The notes beneath the pieces were generated by a model. The model searched no databases and was not told the DNA's origin. It saw nothing but the letters and a program-made list of their open reading frames with translations. From a bacterium (lineage in GTDB: Bacteria; Pseudomonadota; Gammaproteobacteria; Burkholderiales; Burkholderiaceae_C), in NCBI GenBank assembly GCA_030824095.1, contig JAVBYK010000522.1, forward strand, positions 1 to 7,861: a DNA stretch of 7,861 nucleotides, read 5' to 3'. Below are positions 6,756-7,861 of this stretch, in pieces (within the stretch, counting starts at the first letter, position 1; each line of letters begins with the position of its first letter). A program made the position numbers and the translations under genes.

Positions 6756-6776
6756 ATGAAATTTGCAGAAATTCAT
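6756..6776. promoter_or_regulatory. Candidate Lrp-type operator dyad (regulator-proximal)
   Basis: Arms ATGAAATT (6756-6763) and AAATTCAT (6769-6776) pair at seven of eight positions (ATGAA and TT against AA and TTCAT, with one A-A mismatch) around a 5-base centre, TGCAG. Lrp-family operators are typically AT-rich imperfect dyads of about 15 bp. The centre is 33 bp upstream of the regulator ATG, suited to autorepression. Confidence 0.4.
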
Positions 6777-6808
6777 CCAAATTATGGTCATGGGTTGCAG
6801 TTTTGAAC

Positions 6809-6840
6809 GAATTTTTTCCGACTGACCTGCACAAAAATTC
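6809..6840. promoter_or_regulatory. Candidate operator: perfect 8-bp inverted repeat (lyase-proximal)
   Basis: GAATTTTT (6809-6816) and AAAAATTC (6833-6840) are perfectly complementary arms separated by 16 bases, 33 bp before the lyase ATG. The arms are about two helical turns apart (24 bp start to start), so a dimer or a pair of dimers could bind one face. The centre is about 58 bp from the first dyad, compatible with wrapping by an Lrp oligomer. Confidence 0.4.
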
Positions 6841-6858
6841 TCCCACATCACAAATATT

Positions 6859-6864
6859 GAGGAG
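6859..6864 (+). promoter_or_regulatory. Ribosome binding site of the methionine gamma-lyase gene
   Basis: GAGGAG lies 8 bases before the ATG at 6873, a strong site that fixes the start and gives a protein with a 12-residue longer N-terminus than P. putida MdeA. Confidence 0.8.
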
Positions 6865-6881
6865 ACAACGCCATGAAACCC
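6865..6881 (+). repeat. Mirrored start-codon sequence, lyase side
   Basis: ACAACGCCATGAAACCC surrounds the lyase ATG and is the partner of 6725-6740 in inverted orientation. Both proteins therefore begin Met-Lys-Pro. Confidence 0.6.
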
Positions 6882-7861
6882 AACGACCTGCCTTTGGACT
6901 CGATCCCCGCCGCCGCCAAACCCCAGCCTGGCGGCTTCAGCACCCGCGCCATCCACTGGGGTTACAACCCGGCGGACCACTTTGGCGCGCTGGTGCCGCC
7001 CACCTATGCCACGTCCACCTTCGCCTTCCCCGATGTGGCCTATGGCGCGCGCTGCTTTGCCGGCACCGAGCCGGGCTACTTCTACAGCCGCATTGCCAAC
7101 CCCACGCTGGCCTTGCTGGAGGCACGCCTGACCAGCCTGGAGCAGGGCGCCAGTGCGGTGGTATTCGGCTCCGGCATGGGCGCCATCACCGCCACGCTGT
7201 GGACGCTGCTGGAGCAGGGTGACGAGGTGCTGGCCGACATGACGCTGTACGGCTGCACGTTTGCCTTCATGAACCACGGCCTGACCCGCTTTGGCGTAAC
7301 CGTGCGCCATGTGGACATGACCCGCCCGGAAGAAGTGGCGAAGGCCATGGGCCCCAGGACCAAGGTGGTCTATTGCGAGACCCCGGCCAACCCGAACATG
7401 CGCCTGGTCGACATTGCCGCCGTGGCCGAGATCGCCCACGCCGGTGGCGCCAAGCTGGTGGTGGACAACACCTACTGCACGCCCTATCTGCAGCAGCCGC
7501 TGCTCCTGGGTGCCGATGTATCGGTGCATTCCATGACCAAATACCTGGGTGGCCACGGCGACCTGACCGCCGGTGCCGCCGTGTTTGCCGATGCCGAACT
7601 GGCCATGCATGTGCGCCTCAAAGGCCTGAAGGACATGACCGGTGCCGTGATGTCGGCACCCGACGCGCAACTGGTGATGCGCGGCCTCAAAACCCTGGCG
7701 CTGCGCATGGACCGCCACTGCCAGAGCGCGCAAACGGTGGCCGAACTGCTGGAAGCCCACCCGGCCACAGCCGTCGTGCATTTCCCCGGCCTCAAGAGCT
7801 TTGCCCAGCACGACCTGGCCAAGCGTCAGATGCGCCAGTTCGGCGGCATGATCGCGTTTGA
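6873..7861 (+). CDS. mdeA: L-methionine gamma-lyase, PLP-dependent (3' partial)
   Basis: The first 329 residues of an enzyme expected to have about 410; the gene runs off the window. It should cleave methionine to methanethiol, 2-oxobutyrate and ammonia in the cytosol. It belongs to the Cys/Met-metabolism PLP family (cystathionine gamma-lyase fold). Compared from memory with P. putida MdeA, active-site residues fall at a constant offset of 12. Tyr71 and Arg73 in YFYSRIANPT bind PLP phosphate from the neighbouring subunit, SGMG is at 100-103, and Tyr126 and Cys128 are in LYGCTFAF. Asp198 in VVDNTYCTPYLQ and the PLP lysine Lys223 in HSMTKYLGGHGD follow; KDMTGAV comes with one extra residue inserted before it. 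The cysteine in YGCTF is the feature that marks methionine gamma-lyase, where cystathionine enzymes have other residues. Residues 1-18 are extra and proline/alanine-rich. Divergent from an Lrp-type regulator, which probably controls it. Less likely: an O-acetylhomoserine sulfhydrylase or general gamma-lyase. Confidence 0.9.
   Translation, partial: MKPNDLPLDSIPAAAKPQPGGFSTRAIHWGYNPADHFGALVPPTYATSTFAFPDVAYGARCFAGTEPGYFYSRIANPTLALLEARLTSLEQGASAVVFGSGMGAITATLWTLLEQGDEVLADMTLYGCTFAFMNHGLTRFGVTVRHVDMTRPEEVAKAMGPRTKVVYCETPANPNMRLVDIAAVAEIAHAGGAKLVVDNTYCTPYLQQPLLLGADVSVHSMTKYLGGHGDLTAGAAVFADAELAMHVRLKGLKDMTGAVMSAPDAQLVMRGLKTLALRMDRHCQSAQTVAELLEAHPATAVVHFPGLKSFAQHDLAKRQMRQFGGMIAF

Larger units (their letters stand above)
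6734..6872. promoter_or_regulatory. Divergent control region between the Lrp-type regulator and methionine gamma-lyase
   Basis: This 139-bp gap is markedly AT-rich against GC-rich neighbours and must hold promoters for both genes. Two dyads are visible and listed separately. On the minus strand CATAAT (6786-6781) is a good -10-like hexamer, which would place the regulator's transcript start over the 6756-6776 dyad; the matching -35 is weak. I see no clear sigma-70 pair for the lyase. Confidence 0.6.

Noticed and set aside
6753..7811. 352-codon minus-strand frame opposite methionine gamma-lyase
   Set aside because: Gly/His/Gln-rich shadow product; the lyase on the plus strand has every family motif.
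1..7861. tRNA or rRNA genes, CRISPR array, insertion sequence, prophage or defence system
   Set aside because: No cloverleaf, regularly spaced repeats, transposase or phage/defence protein motifs were seen; the window is ordinary core and metabolic gene content.

Overview
The window is GC-rich, densely coding bacterial DNA with no mobile element, CRISPR array or RNA gene that I can see. Protein similarity recalled from memory points to a betaproteobacterium of the Comamonadaceae/Burkholderiales type (Rhodoferax, Polaromonas or Acidovorax-like). The main reasons are the betaproteobacterial form of TrmB, an sCache_2 chemoreceptor of the common Comamonadaceae type, and a short repeat inside trmB that resembles a dispersed sequence I know from Comamonadaceae genomes. 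This placement is inference; no database was consulted.

Layout. Bases 1-1074 (+) hold the 3' part of an exported transglutaminase-like cysteine hydrolase; its start lies left of the window. After 83 bp comes an AMP-forming acyl-CoA synthetase (1158-2837, +). It collides tail to tail with a methyl-accepting chemotaxis protein (2832-4394, -): the six-base palindrome TCATGA supplies both stop codons. Upstream of the chemoreceptor on the minus strand are an RluA-family pseudouridine synthase (4483-5391) and the tRNA m7G46 methyltransferase trmB (5401-6192). These two are 9 bp apart and probably co-transcribed. Next is an Lrp/AsnC-family regulator (6266-6733, -). It is divergent, across a 139-bp AT-rich control region, from a PLP-dependent lyase (6873-7861, +, cut by the window end) with all the marks of L-methionine gamma-lyase.

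How the genes work together. The clearest functional unit is the right end: an Lrp-type regulator facing a methionine gamma-lyase, the same arrangement as mdeR-mdeA of Pseudomonas putida. The region between them carries two dyads, and a near-identical 16/17-nt sequence sits around both start codons. trmB and the pseudouridine synthase form an RNA-modification pair. The synthetase, chemoreceptor and transglutaminase look like independent neighbours.

I do not see a wholly new multi-gene system. The most unusual items are the repeat-like segment read in frame within trmB, the mirrored start-codon sequences of the regulator/lyase pair, and the fused stop codons at 2832-2837.
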